A DNA stretch of 64,000 bases, from positions 186,001-250,000 of the forward strand of contig NZ_AXAY01000008.1 of NCBI RefSeq assembly GCF_000473045.1. Direction: 5' to 3'. This document shows positions 1 to 7,534 of this stretch, piece by piece (the first letter of the stretch is position 1; each line of letters begins with the position of its first letter). Below the pieces are notes generated by a model, which saw nothing but the letters and a program-made list of their open reading frames with translations, did no database searches and was not told the DNA's origin. This stretch comes from Bradyrhizobium sp. WSM3983 (lineage in GTDB: Bacteria; Pseudomonadota; Alphaproteobacteria; Rhizobiales; Xanthobacteraceae). A program made the position numbers and the translations under genes.

Positions 1-1
1 T

Positions 2-256
2 TACGGCGGCGCCGTCGTGCGCTTTGCGGACGAGAAACCGAAGGTGCCGACACAGCTGCATTTCGGCGAGCAGGACCACGGCATTCCCTTGACCGATGTC
101 GAGACCGTCAAGGCGAAGCGGCCTGATGTCGAGGTCTTCATCTATCCGAACGCCCAGCACGGCTTCCATTGCGACGAGCGGCCGAGCTACGACAAGGCCA
201 GCTCCGACATCGCCTGGCCGCGCAGCCTCAACTTTTTCGCGAAGCATTTGAAGTAA
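2..256 (+). CDS. Dienelactone hydrolase family protein, C-terminal part (cut by window edge)
   Basis: Only the last 84 residues are inside the window; the reading frame is open to the left edge. The segment reads like the end of a dienelactone hydrolase, an alpha/beta hydrolase that opens lactone rings in aromatic breakdown. The family triad is Cys-Asp-His. The Asp is visible in the stretch FGEQDHGIP and the His in QHGFHCDER, both in the usual order and spacing; the nucleophilic Cys lies outside. It ends in TAA at the start of an intergenic palindromic repeat. The substrate cannot be told from this part. Family call is firm, exact role is not. Confidence 0.85.
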   Translation, partial: YGGAVVRFADEKPKVPTQLHFGEQDHGIPLTDVETVKAKRPDVEVFIYPNAQHGFHCDERPSYDKASSDIAWPRSLNFFAKHLK

Positions 257-275
257 GGTGCACGACTCTCTCCTC

Positions 276-406
276 CGTCATTCCGGGATGCGCCGCGAAG
301 CGGTGCAGGCCCGGAATCCATCGGACGGCAGAGTTGGTGGCGCGATGGATTCTCTGGTGCGCAATAGCGCACCATAGCTCGCGCTCTGCGCGCCCCGGAA
401 TGACGA
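276..406. repeat. Dispersed palindromic repeat (family B-like, CATTCC ends)
   Basis: The stretch begins with CGTCATTCCGGG and ends with CCCCGGAATGACG, giving inverted termini, and holds a second internal inverted pair (GGCCCGGAATCCATCG near 308 against CGATGGATTC near 343). It fills most of the gap between the hydrolase tail and the next gene. Its ends resemble the repeats at 24178, 33949 and 21998, but the core differs. It carries no open frame worth calling. Confidence 0.6.
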
Positions 407-490
407 GAAGAGAACGGGAAACGGGTGGCTGCATCATGGCGCGCGGCGATAGAGCTGGCTGATCAAGCCAGTTCACGCCGGGAGATCGTC

Positions 491-976
491 ATGCAGCAGG
501 CCAACACGAACATCATCATCCGCAACCCGTTCGGCACCATGGACGTGCCGGAGCCCGGTGATTCCGAAGTCGTGCACTATGCCGTATCCGCCCGGCTTGC
601 CGGCGATGCCGCCGACGGCAATGCGGCGCATTGGGCGGCCGTTCCCGCACTCTCCGATCCGCTCGAGGGCGCCTGGGCGAGCCGCTGGAGCGGCGGCGCC
701 GATCCGACCATCGCGGGCGATACGCCTGAGACATGGAAGCAGGGCCGCGCGGAGGTCCGTGTCGTGGGTGAGCGGATCTATCTGCGGTTCGATTGGGACA
801 ATGGCCGGCGGCACGGACTGATCGATGCGCGCCGCGAGGGCGGCGGGGATCGCCTGGTCGGGAAATACATCAACCTGACCAATCCCACGATCACGCGCCC
901 GTGGGTCGGGTTGGTGGTCGATGCCGCGCGGATTGACGGGTGCTTTCCTAATGGGCGGCTTGATTTCAGGCGCTGA
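491..976 (+). CDS. Hypothetical protein, 161 aa
   Basis: I do not recognise a named family. The product is a soluble, 161-residue protein without a signal peptide or membrane segment. It is rich in Trp, Gly, Asp and Arg, with a central stretch of charged beta-like sequence (RAEVRVVGERIYLRFDWD) and a conserved-looking ending around YINLTNPTITRPWVGL. The start at 491 is chosen because GGGAG lies about six bases upstream; an in-frame start at 425 lacks this and would extend through the repeat-flanking DNA. Codon use (strong GC3) supports a real gene. No operon partner: the next gene is convergent. Confidence 0.65.
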   Translation: MQQANTNIIIRNPFGTMDVPEPGDSEVVHYAVSARLAGDAADGNAAHWAAVPALSDPLEGAWASRWSGGADPTIAGDTPETWKQGRAEVRVVGERIYLRFDWDNGRRHGLIDARREGGGDRLVGKYINLTNPTITRPWVGLVVDAARIDGCFPNGRLDFRR

Positions 977-993
977 ACGACGCGGGGGGAGAG

Positions 994-1773
994 TTAGAAC
1001 CAGCGCTCGCCGACGAACACGGTGTCGCCGGGGCTGACGGGCGTGCCGAGCGGCACCATGGCGCGCATGGCGCCGCCGCCTTCTGTGTGGGTGACAGTCA
1101 CCACGTCGCGCTTGGCGCGCGGCGAGAAACCGCCGGCGATCGCGACTGCGCTTTCGACCGTCATGTTGGGCACGTAAGGGTATTGGCCGGGCGCTGCGAC
1201 TTCGCCGAGGATGAAGAACGGGCGGTAGGACTCGATCTCGACGGCGACCGAGGGCTCACGGATATAGCCGTTGCGCAGACGCGCGGCGATTTCACCGGCG
1301 AGCCCCGCCGTGGTGCGGCCGCGCGCCGGCACCGCGCCGATCAGCGGCATGGTGATGGAGCCGCCGGCATCGATGGCGTAGCTGTTGGTGAGACCTTCCT
1401 GGCCATAGACCACGACGCGCAGCTTGTCGCCGGCATCGAGGTGATAGGAGGCGTCATAGCGCACGGGCGCGGTCATCATCGGCGCGGCATAGGCGACCGG
1501 CACGGGGGCGGGACCCGCGGCAAAGGAATTGCTGAGCGCGGCAATGGCGCCGCCGCCGTTGTTGGCAACGACGACCGGCTGCGGAGCGCTATAGGGCTGG
1601 CCATAGGCCATGGTGTCGAGATCAGCGCGCGGCTGCATGTATGCAACGGGGCCGGTGGTCTGCATGCAGCCGCCCAGGGTCAGCGCGGCGGACGCTGCCA
1701 TGATCGACCATCGAAACGCGCGCAGAACCCGCACCGGACCATCCCTACAAACGAGACAGCTCCACTGATGCAC
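994..1773 (-). CDS. Polysaccharide biosynthesis/export lipoprotein (OPX/Wza-like)
   Basis: Outer-membrane polysaccharide-export proteins form the secretin-like exit for capsule or exopolysaccharide. The N-terminus has basic residues, a hydrophobic run and a lipobox LTLGGC with the modified Cys at residue 36. A poly-export domain follows at about residues 108-185 (YHLDAGDKLRVVVYGQ, then SITMPLIGAVPARGRT), then one SLBB-like beta-grasp segment around ILGEVAAPGQYPYVPNMTV. At 259 residues it is shorter than Wza and has one clear SLBB domain, like ExoF-type proteins. No glycosyltransferase, Wzc or polymerase gene is next to it, so it is an orphan here. A start near residue 25 would shorten the signal sequence too much. 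Confidence 0.85.
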   Translation of the reverse strand: MHQWSCLVCRDGPVRVLRAFRWSIMAASAALTLGGCMQTTGPVAYMQPRADLDTMAYGQPYSAPQPVVVANNGGGAIAALSNSFAAGPAPVPVAYAAPMMTAPVRYDASYHLDAGDKLRVVVYGQEGLTNSYAIDAGGSITMPLIGAVPARGRTTAGLAGEIAARLRNGYIREPSVAVEIESYRPFFILGEVAAPGQYPYVPNMTVESAVAIAGGFSPRAKRDVVTVTHTEGGGAMRAMVPLGTPVSPGDTVFVGERWF

Positions 1774-1850
1774 CTGGTATGGTTAATAAAGGGTTGAGGG
1801 GGCTCGAGAGCGACGCGGCGCGATAATGTAGCCGCGATTGCAGGTGCGCT

Positions 1851-1975
1851 CCCTCTCCCGCTTGCGGGAGAGGGTTGGGGAGAGGGTGCTTCCGCATAGA
1901 GACTCCCCAAGAGGAGAAAGCCCTCACCCGCCACGCTCTTCGAGCGCGTCGACCTCTCCCGCAAACGGGAGAGGT
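1851..1975. repeat. Dispersed repeat pair with CTCTCCCGC...GCGGGAGAG palindromes (family A)
   Basis: Two short perfect palindromes, at 1851-1874 (CCTCTCCCGCTTGCGGGAG core) and 1953-1974 (core with AAAC loop), flank about 80 bases that also carry CCCTCACCCG. The same two-palindrome arrangement recurs at 11599-11735, and single palindromes occur at 13156, 38491 and 62154. The unit lies in the 231-base gap between the convergent end of the msrA remnant and the start of the export lipoprotein gene. Non-coding. Confidence 0.7.
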
Positions 1976-2004
1976 GCAGCGGCGCTTGTGGCGCGACCGA
2001 GCGC

Positions 2005-2280
2005 TTACGCGCTCACGCCCCCACCGATGGGACACGACACGCCGGTGCCGCCGAGGCCGCAATAACCGGCGGGATTCTTCGCCAGATATTGCTGCTGATA
2101 GTCCTCGGCGAAATAGAATTCGCCGGCCGGCGCGATCTCGGTGGTGATGGCGCCGAGGCCCTTTGCAGCGAGCGCCTTCCGATAGAGCGCCTTCGGCTCG
2201 AAGGCGGCCGTCTTCTGCGCATCGGAGTAAGTGTAGATCGCGCTTCGGTACTGCGTGCCGACGTCGTTGCCCTGGCGCAT
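2005..2280 (-). pseudogene. msrA: Truncated methionine sulfoxide reductase A (C-terminal half only)
   Basis: MsrA reduces methionine-S-sulfoxide using a catalytic Cys in GCFWG near the N-terminus. This 91-residue frame begins abruptly at [12 protein letters not shown], a mid-protein MsrA motif, continues through [12 protein letters not shown], and ends with [16 protein letters not shown], where Cys74 and Cys83 match the resolving-cysteine tail. The N-terminal half with GCFWG is absent. Reading the same frame upstream gives unrelated sequence inside the neighbouring membrane-protein gene. The ATG at 2280 lies seven bases past the stop of that gene, so the piece may still be translated, but it cannot catalyse the reaction. 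A full copy elsewhere is likely. Confidence 0.8.
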
Positions 2281-2287
2281 GCCCGGC

Positions 2288-2605
2288 TCAGTCCCGGGAA
2301 TAGCCGATCAGCGGCTTGCGCGGACGGAACAGGATCATCAGCAAAATGCCGAGGAGGCCGAGGACGGCGAAAACCGGCTGGTCCAGCACCACGCGGATCA
2401 CCGAGGTCCAGAGCCAGGGCGCCTTGGCCTCGACCCAGGTCCGGAATGCGGACTGGCTGGTCTGGTGGATGTCGTTCCAGAACTGGCCGAATCGGGTGAA
2501 GCGCAGGGTCTGGTCGGCCACCCAGCGGGCGCCGTCATAGACCATGAAGAAGAACCCGCCGGCCAGCAGCAGCAGCCCAATCAGTCGGAAAAAGCCGCGG
2601 ATCAT
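2288..2605 (-). CDS. Small two-helix membrane protein, 105 aa
   Basis: Function unknown. The protein has two hydrophobic segments, about residues 6-23 ([15 protein letters not shown]) and 77-93 ([16 protein letters not shown]), joined by a roughly 50-residue amphipathic stretch rich in Trp, Phe and Arg ([19 protein letters not shown]). It ends in a basic tail ([12 protein letters not shown]). The arrangement suggests an inner-membrane protein with both ends on the same side. It is followed after seven bases by the msrA remnant on the same strand. I recognise it only as a conserved-looking hypothetical. Confidence 0.7.
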   Translation of the reverse strand: MIRGFFRLIGLLLLAGGFFFMVYDGARWVADQTLRFTRFGQFWNDIHQTSQSAFRTWVEAKAPWLWTSVIRVVLDQPVFAVLGLLGILLMILFRPRKPLIGYSRD

Positions 2606-2760
2606 GCCTCACCCCAAATGGTCGTCCGGTCGGACGACCCAAGAAACGCCGTCGAAATGCCGTCAGCCAATAGCCGGGAGACGGCAGAAATTCAACCTCA
2701 TCAGGGCGTTACAGCCCGCCCGTGGAACGCCGAGGGCCTGTTTTCCGGGCCTGGAAAGCG

Positions 2761-2789
2761 TTGACGGTGCCAAAGACCCCCTCTATAAG
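2761..2789 (+). promoter_or_regulatory. Sigma-70-type promoter of rpsT
   Basis: TTGACG at 2761-2766 and TATAAG at 2784-2789 are separated by exactly 17 bases, close to the housekeeping consensus. Transcription would start near 2796, giving an untranslated leader of about 205 bases before rpsT. The leader has no obvious open frame. Prediction from sequence only. Confidence 0.7.
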
Positions 2790-3001
2790 GGCGCCAACTG
2801 GCGGCGGGCGCAATCCTGCCGCCGCTGTTCTTTGAGCAGTTGCAGGCTCTTTCGAGCCTCAGAGATGGCCGCAAGGCTGTCGCTCATGTTCCGGGAACGG
2901 CCCAGCAACCGAACACCCTAAATCCGAGCGTCGATTACGCGGTCAAGCTGCCGGCGCTACCCGACCAAGACGCGACCGGTACCGCAAAGGACATTGAGAC
3001 C

Positions 3002-3268
3002 ATGGCCAATACCACTTCCGCCAAGAAAGCGACGCGCAAGATCGCCCGCCGCACTGCCGTCAACAAGTCGCGCCGCACCCAGATGCGCGGTGCCGTGCGT
3101 AACGTCGAGGAAGCCATCGCGACCGGCGATCGGGCCGCCGCCGTCAAGGCGCTGGCCAATGCCGAGCCCGCGCTGATGCGCGCCGCGCAGCGCAACATCA
3201 TTCACAAGAACAACGCCAGCCGCAAAGTCTCGCGCCTCACCGCGCAGATCGCCAAGCTCGCGAAGTAA
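3002..3268 (+). CDS. rpsT: 30S ribosomal protein S20
   Basis: S20 binds 16S rRNA in the body of the small subunit. The 88-residue product has the family's typical length and composition: a Lys/Arg-rich first helix ([17 protein letters not shown]), [11 protein letters not shown], and a C-terminal helix with [19 protein letters not shown]. The ATG at 3002 is preceded by AAAGGACATTGAG. A longer in-frame reading from 2840 would lie in the untranslated leader. It has its own promoter at 2761 and terminator at 3341 and is therefore probably monocistronic. S20 next to dnaA is a common order in rhizobia. Confidence 0.97.
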   Translation: MANTTSAKKATRKIARRTAVNKSRRTQMRGAVRNVEEAIATGDRAAAVKALANAEPALMRAAQRNIIHKNNASRKVSRLTAQIAKLAK

Positions 3269-4547
3269 GCTCGCCAGACGATTGACGATCCGATCGGGTC
3301 ATTCGATCGGCTGAAGCAATCGAACATCGCGTTCTCAATCAGCCCGGCTTCGTGCCGGGCTTTTTGTTGCGGGTCCTTTGTTGACTGTCACAATTCGCTC
3401 TTGCGCGTCGTTGGGTGACCAATCTTCCATTGGAAGAGTCCGGTCGCCTTCCCTATGGTGCGCCGGTAATTTTGCCTCCCGGTGTTTTTGCAACAGCCGA
3501 AACTTTCACTGCGCTGCGAAAAGCCGCTGCGGGGCGGGGCTAAGTTGCATTCTCGCGCGCGCGAGTTCTGCACACCGTAGTTTCACCGGACATGTTTCGC
3601 TGCGGGGTTACCCTGCGAAACGAGACTCAAAAAACGGTGTCTCGCTAATCACTTATCGACATAGTGGTGCCAAGCATTTGGAAAATTCGCGTGCACGGCA
3701 CACGCGTGACGCTTTTGTAAAAAATTTTTGGCGGTGTGGGAGTCGTTGTCACATGACGTGCCGCATTTTCGAATCTGTGCACGAATCCAGAAACTTGCTC
3801 CGAAGCCTGTGAACAACTCCCGCGCGGCGTTAACGCAGATCAAGTTTTTAATCGCCTCAAGTGTGAATCAATTCCGTTGCGAGTCTTTCCGCTTAGTGTA
3901 TTTCTTAAGTCGTTCGCGGCGCCCACGATCTTGAGACCAGCGCGGTTTTAGAAACGGGGCGAGCGTGCAAATCGGCGGCGGTGTGCACGTAGGCGACGCT
4001 TCATCAAGCGATTGTCGGTTCAAAACCCACAGCAATGTGGGAATGGTAGTTCTTTGTCTGAATGTCTCCAAGCGGGATCTTATGCATCCCACTCGCGCCA
4101 GGCGCAAATGAGAGATGTCGTAAAGCTACCCCGATACGCATGATGGCGTAGCCGAGCGGACGAACAGTGCAGACGGGCGGGGCATCAGCGACTTTGATCG
4201 CGGTTGTCTTCAAGACACGCAGGACCTTGCCGTGAGCAATCACGGCAGGACGGGGAGGGATCATGTCTTACGAACTCAACGCGGTATTGAATCACGTTTC
4301 CCATTCCAATGATGCCGTTCTGGATTCGTCGGACCTTCATCCCCCCGCGTGTGACGAGGCGCTGAGTACGCGCTGACCTCGCGAACCATCCATCTCTGAC
4401 ATCGCTGATCTGACCCGCGGCGTTCCCGCCGAGCGGTCGAGCTATGCCCGAAGATGGACTCGCTTGAGGTCGCGCCATTGCAGATGTCCTGGCAGGAACT
4501 CTGCATGGCCCAACAACGCAACCTTATCTCTCGAGAAAAGTTTTCAA
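3269..4547. other. 1.28-kb non-coding region upstream of dnaA (regulatory, possibly origin-like)
   Basis: This is the longest gene-free stretch in the window. It holds the rpsT terminator (3341-3366), seven GANTC sites between 3436 and 3885 and three more at 4289, 4323 and 4457. It also has near matches to the DnaA box: TTATCGACA at 3653, the reverse complements TTGTTCACA at 3809-3817 and TGATTCACA at 3862-3870, and an A/T run at 3713-3729. Several perfect short palindromes lie at 3552-3565, 3594-3621, 3621-3644, 4026-4041, 4074-4090, 4135-4150 and 4228-4247. Possible frames of up to 144 codons here have poor codon bias and no recognisable motifs. It should hold the dnaA promoter. Alphaproteobacterial origins are usually beside hemE, so an origin here is only a hypothesis. 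Confidence 0.6.
3341..3366 (+). terminator. Rho-independent terminator of rpsT
   Basis: AGCCCGGC and GCCGGGCT form an eight-base stem with a short TTCGT loop, followed directly by TTTTTG. It lies about 70 bases after the rpsT stop. Confidence 0.85.
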
Positions 4548-5963
4548 ATGATGACGACATCGGAACAGGATCGCTGGTCACGCGTGAAGAGTCGGCTGCG
4601 CTCGAACGTTGGCGAAGACGTCTATACGAGCTGGTTTGCGCGCATGGATCTGGAAGGCGTGCAGGAGGAAAGCGTGCGGCTCTCGGTCCCGACCCGCTTC
4701 CTGAAGAGCTGGATCCAGGCCCATTATGCCGAGCGCGTGCTGTCGTGCTGGCAGGCCGAGATGCCGGAGGTGCATCGCATCGATCTCACGGTTCGCTCCG
4801 CGGTGCGCCCCGTGGTGCAGGCGAAGGAAGCCCCGGCTGCGGTCGAAACGCGCCGTGCGCCTGCGCCCGAGCTGCGCTCGACCGCGACTGCGCCGGTCTC
4901 CGCCAATCATGATGCGCTCGGCGGCTCGCCGCTCGATCCGCGCCTGACCTTTGCGAGCTTCGTCGTCGGCCGCTCCAACACGCTGGCCCATGCCGCCGCG
5001 CGTCAGGTCGCCGAAGGACGCCGCGGCGATCCCGTCATGTTCAACCCGCTCTACATCCACGCCGGCGTTGGCCTCGGCAAGACGCATCTGTTGCAGGCGG
5101 TGACCTGGGCCGGCAATTCCGGCAACGAGCGCAAGGTGCTCTATCTCACCGCGGAAAAATTCATGTACGGCTTCGTCGCTGCGCTGAAGACGCAGACGGC
5201 GCTCGCCTTCAAGGAAGCGCTGCGCGGCATCGACGTGCTCGTCATCGACGATCTGCAGTTCCTGCAGGGCAAGTCGACCCAGGCCGAATTCTGTCACACG
5301 CTGAACGCGCTGATCGATGCCGGCCGTCAGGTCGTGATCGCGGCCGACCGTCCGCCGTCCGATCTCGAAAGCCTCGATGACCGCGTCCGCTCGCGGCTGG
5401 CCGGCGGCCTCGTGGTCGAGATGGGTTCGCTCGGCGAAGAGCTGCGCCACGGCATCCTCAAGTCGCGCGTCGCAGCCGCCCGCGCCCATCATGCAACATT
5501 CGAGGTGCCCGAGGAGGTGCTGACCTATCTGGCGCGCGCCATCACCCATAACGGCCGCGACCTCGAGGGCGCGATCAACCGTCTGCTGGCGCACTCGAAG
5601 CTCAACAACCGGCCGGTGACGCTGGAAATGGCCGAACACGAGGTCCGCGACCTGATCCGGCCGCAGGAGCCGAAGCGGATCAAGATCGAGGACATCCAGC
5701 GCGTGGTGGCACGGCAGTATAATGTCAGCCGCTCCGACCTCCTGTCCTCGCGCCGCACCGCCAATGTGGTGCGTCCGCGCCAGGTGGCGATGTATCTCGC
5801 CAAGACGCTGACCCTGCGCTCGCTCCCCGAGATCGGCCGCCGTTTCGGTGGTCGCGACCACACCACCGTGCTGCACGCCGTGCGCAAGATCGAGGCACTG
5901 GTTTCCAAGGACAATGCGCTGTCCGAGGAGGTCGAGTCGCTCAAGCGCCAGCTTCAGGAATAA
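4548..5963 (+). CDS. dnaA: Chromosomal replication initiator DnaA
   Basis: DnaA binds DnaA boxes at the origin, unwinds DNA and recruits the helicase. Domain I is at about residues 5-85 ([20 protein letters not shown]), followed by a Pro/Ala-rich linker. The AAA+ domain begins near 130 with Walker A GVGLGKTH at 173-180 and Walker B LVIDD at 231-235. The DNA-binding domain carries the signature [10 protein letters not shown] at 435-444. I chose the first of two adjacent ATGs (4548, 4551), after GAGAAAAG; the frame is open back to 4464, but that extension has no DnaA-like sequence. The 471-residue length is normal. The upstream gap is rich in GANTC, as seen before dnaA in CcrM-using relatives. 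Confidence 0.97.
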   Translation: MMTTSEQDRWSRVKSRLRSNVGEDVYTSWFARMDLEGVQEESVRLSVPTRFLKSWIQAHYAERVLSCWQAEMPEVHRIDLTVRSAVRPVVQAKEAPAAVETRRAPAPELRSTATAPVSANHDALGGSPLDPRLTFASFVVGRSNTLAHAAARQVAEGRRGDPVMFNPLYIHAGVGLGKTHLLQAVTWAGNSGNERKVLYLTAEKFMYGFVAALKTQTALAFKEALRGIDVLVIDDLQFLQGKSTQAEFCHTLNALIDAGRQVVIAADRPPSDLESLDDRVRSRLAGGLVVEMGSLGEELRHGILKSRVAAARAHHATFEVPEEVLTYLARAITHNGRDLEGAINRLLAHSKLNNRPVTLEMAEHEVRDLIRPQEPKRIKIEDIQRVVARQYNVSRSDLLSSRRTANVVRPRQVAMYLAKTLTLRSLPEIGRRFGGRDHTTVLHAVRKIEALVSKDNALSEEVESLKRQLQE

Positions 5964-6210
5964 ACGCCTAGCGCTCCTGCCATTCTCCCGCCGCCCTGGC
6001 CATGCCTGGGCGGCGGTCGCGTTTTTGCCGGTAAATCGTGGGGAACTGCCTCCCGATCCCTTGAATCCCATGGCTATCCGAGCCACCTTGCGCGACCCTG
6101 ACGGCTTTGGTCATATCGGCTCGATGACCCGGCTTCCGGGGTCTTCGGTGCCGCGGCGCGCTTTCCTCCGCCCGGCTTTTTCCATCTTTGGGGATCGGGC
6201 GAGTAGTGCA

Positions 6211-7329
6211 ATGAAGGTTACGGTCGAACGCGCGCAACTCCTGAAGTCGCTGGGCCATGTCCATCGCGTGGTCGAGCGCCGCAACACGATTCCGATCCTG
6301 GGCAACGTGCTGGTCCGCGCCGAGAACGCCAAATTGTCGCTGAAGGCGACCGACCTCGACCTCGAGGTAACGGAGACGCTGCCGGCGGAAACTGCGACCG
6401 CGGGCTCGACCACGGTGCCGGCGCACATGTTCTACGACATCGTGCGCAAGCTGCCGGACGGTTCGCAGATCGTGCTGGAAGCCGATGGCGACCGCGCCGT
6501 GCTGGCGATCCGCGCCGGCCGCTCGCGCTTCACGCTGCAGACCCTGCCGGAGAACGACTTCCCGGATCTCGCCACCGGCGACCTGTCGCATTCGTTCTCA
6601 CTCGCCGCCAAGGACGTCAAGCGGCTGATCGACCGCACCCAGTTCGCGATCTCGACCGAAGAGACGCGCTATTATCTCAACGGCATCTATCTGCATGCCG
6701 CCGGCACGGCGAAAGCCGCGACCCTGCGCGGCGTCGCCACCGACGGCCACCGCCTCGCCCAGCTCGATCTGGTCCAGCCCAAGGGCGCCGAGGGCATGCC
6801 CGGCGTGATCGTGCCGCGCAAGACCGTCGGCGAGGTGCAGCGCCTGATCGAGGACAGCGAGGCCGAGGTCACGATCGAGCTGTCGCAGGCCAAGATCCGC
6901 TTCACCATTGGCAATGTGGTGCTGACCTCGAAGCTGATCGACGGCACCTTCCCCGATTACGGCCGCGTCATTCCGCAAGGCAACGACAAGGAGCTCGTCG
7001 TCGACAAGAAGGACTTCGAGAACGCGGTCGACCGTGTCTCCACCATCTCCAGCGAGCGCGGCCGCGCGGTGAAACTGTCGCTGTCGCCGGGCAAGCTGGT
7101 GCTGTCGGTGACCAATCCGGATTCCGGCAGCGCCACCGAAGAGATCGAGGTCGAGTACGCCTCCGACGCGCTCGATATCGGCTTCAACTCGCGCTACCTC
7201 CTCGACATCGCCGCCCAGATCGAAGGCGACGTCGCCACCCTGAAGCTCGCCGACCCCGGCTCGCCGACCCTGGTGCAAGACCGCGACGACAAGAGCGCCC
7301 TGTACGTGCTGATGCCGATGCGGGTGTGA
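6211..7329 (+). CDS. dnaN: DNA polymerase III sliding clamp (beta subunit)
   Basis: The beta clamp is a ring-shaped dimer that tethers polymerase III to DNA. The 372-residue product has the three repeated clamp domains. It begins MKVTVERAQLLKSLGHVHRVVERRNTIPILGNV, with NTIPIL as a clamp hallmark (quoted here in pieces), and ends YVLMPMRV, typical of the clamp C-terminus. The ATG at 6211 is chosen from alignment with the family; the frame is open upstream to 5848 across the dnaA tail. It lies 247 bases after dnaA, enough for its own promoter, and precedes recF. Confidence 0.96.
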   Translation: MKVTVERAQLLKSLGHVHRVVERRNTIPILGNVLVRAENAKLSLKATDLDLEVTETLPAETATAGSTTVPAHMFYDIVRKLPDGSQIVLEADGDRAVLAIRAGRSRFTLQTLPENDFPDLATGDLSHSFSLAAKDVKRLIDRTQFAISTEETRYYLNGIYLHAAGTAKAATLRGVATDGHRLAQLDLVQPKGAEGMPGVIVPRKTVGEVQRLIEDSEAEVTIELSQAKIRFTIGNVVLTSKLIDGTFPDYGRVIPQGNDKELVVDKKDFENAVDRVSTISSERGRAVKLSLSPGKLVLSVTNPDSGSATEEIEVEYASDALDIGFNSRYLLDIAAQIEGDVATLKLADPGSPTLVQDRDDKSALYVLMPMRV

Positions 7330-7358
7330 GGGGAGCTCTCTCGACCATCCATCGGAGC

Positions 7359-7489
7359 CGTAGGGTGGGCAAAGCTTGCGCCGTAGCTCGAAGAGCGAAG
7401 GTGAAAGCGTGCCCACCATGCAGCGGCACGGATGATCGCGGCGAGACGTGGGCACGGCGCGCGCAGAGCGCGCTTTTGCCCACCCTACG
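7359..7489. repeat. Dispersed GTAGGGTGGGCAAAG inverted repeat (family D), copy 1
   Basis: The stretch begins CGTAGGGTGGGCAAAG and ends with CTTTTGCCCACCCTACG, its near reverse complement. Inside are the pair AAAGCGTGCCCACC and GTGGGCACGGCG. A second, shorter copy is at 13227-13320. It occupies the gap between dnaN and recF. Non-coding. Confidence 0.75.
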
Positions 7490-7534
7490 GCATACTCCCG
7501 CAAAGGGAGAGCGCGCGTCCACGACAAAGAACTC

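Noticed and set aside
3378..3812. Open frame of 144 codons in the rpsT-dnaA gap
   Set aside because: Cys- and Ser-rich with no bias for G/C at third positions, no ribosome site and no family motif; it overlaps several palindromes.
4010..4025. GGTTCAAAACCC as a tRNA T-arm
   Set aside because: The surrounding DNA cannot form the acceptor, D and anticodon stems of a tRNA.
4004..4264. Minus-strand frame of 86 codons before dnaA
   Set aside because: No recognisable domain and its span coincides with the hairpin series; codon use does not match real genes nearby.
4578..6086. Long minus-strand frame antisense to dnaA
   Set aside because: Typical mirror frame in GC-rich DNA; the translated sequence is rich in Arg, His and Gln without motifs, while the plus strand is clearly dnaA.
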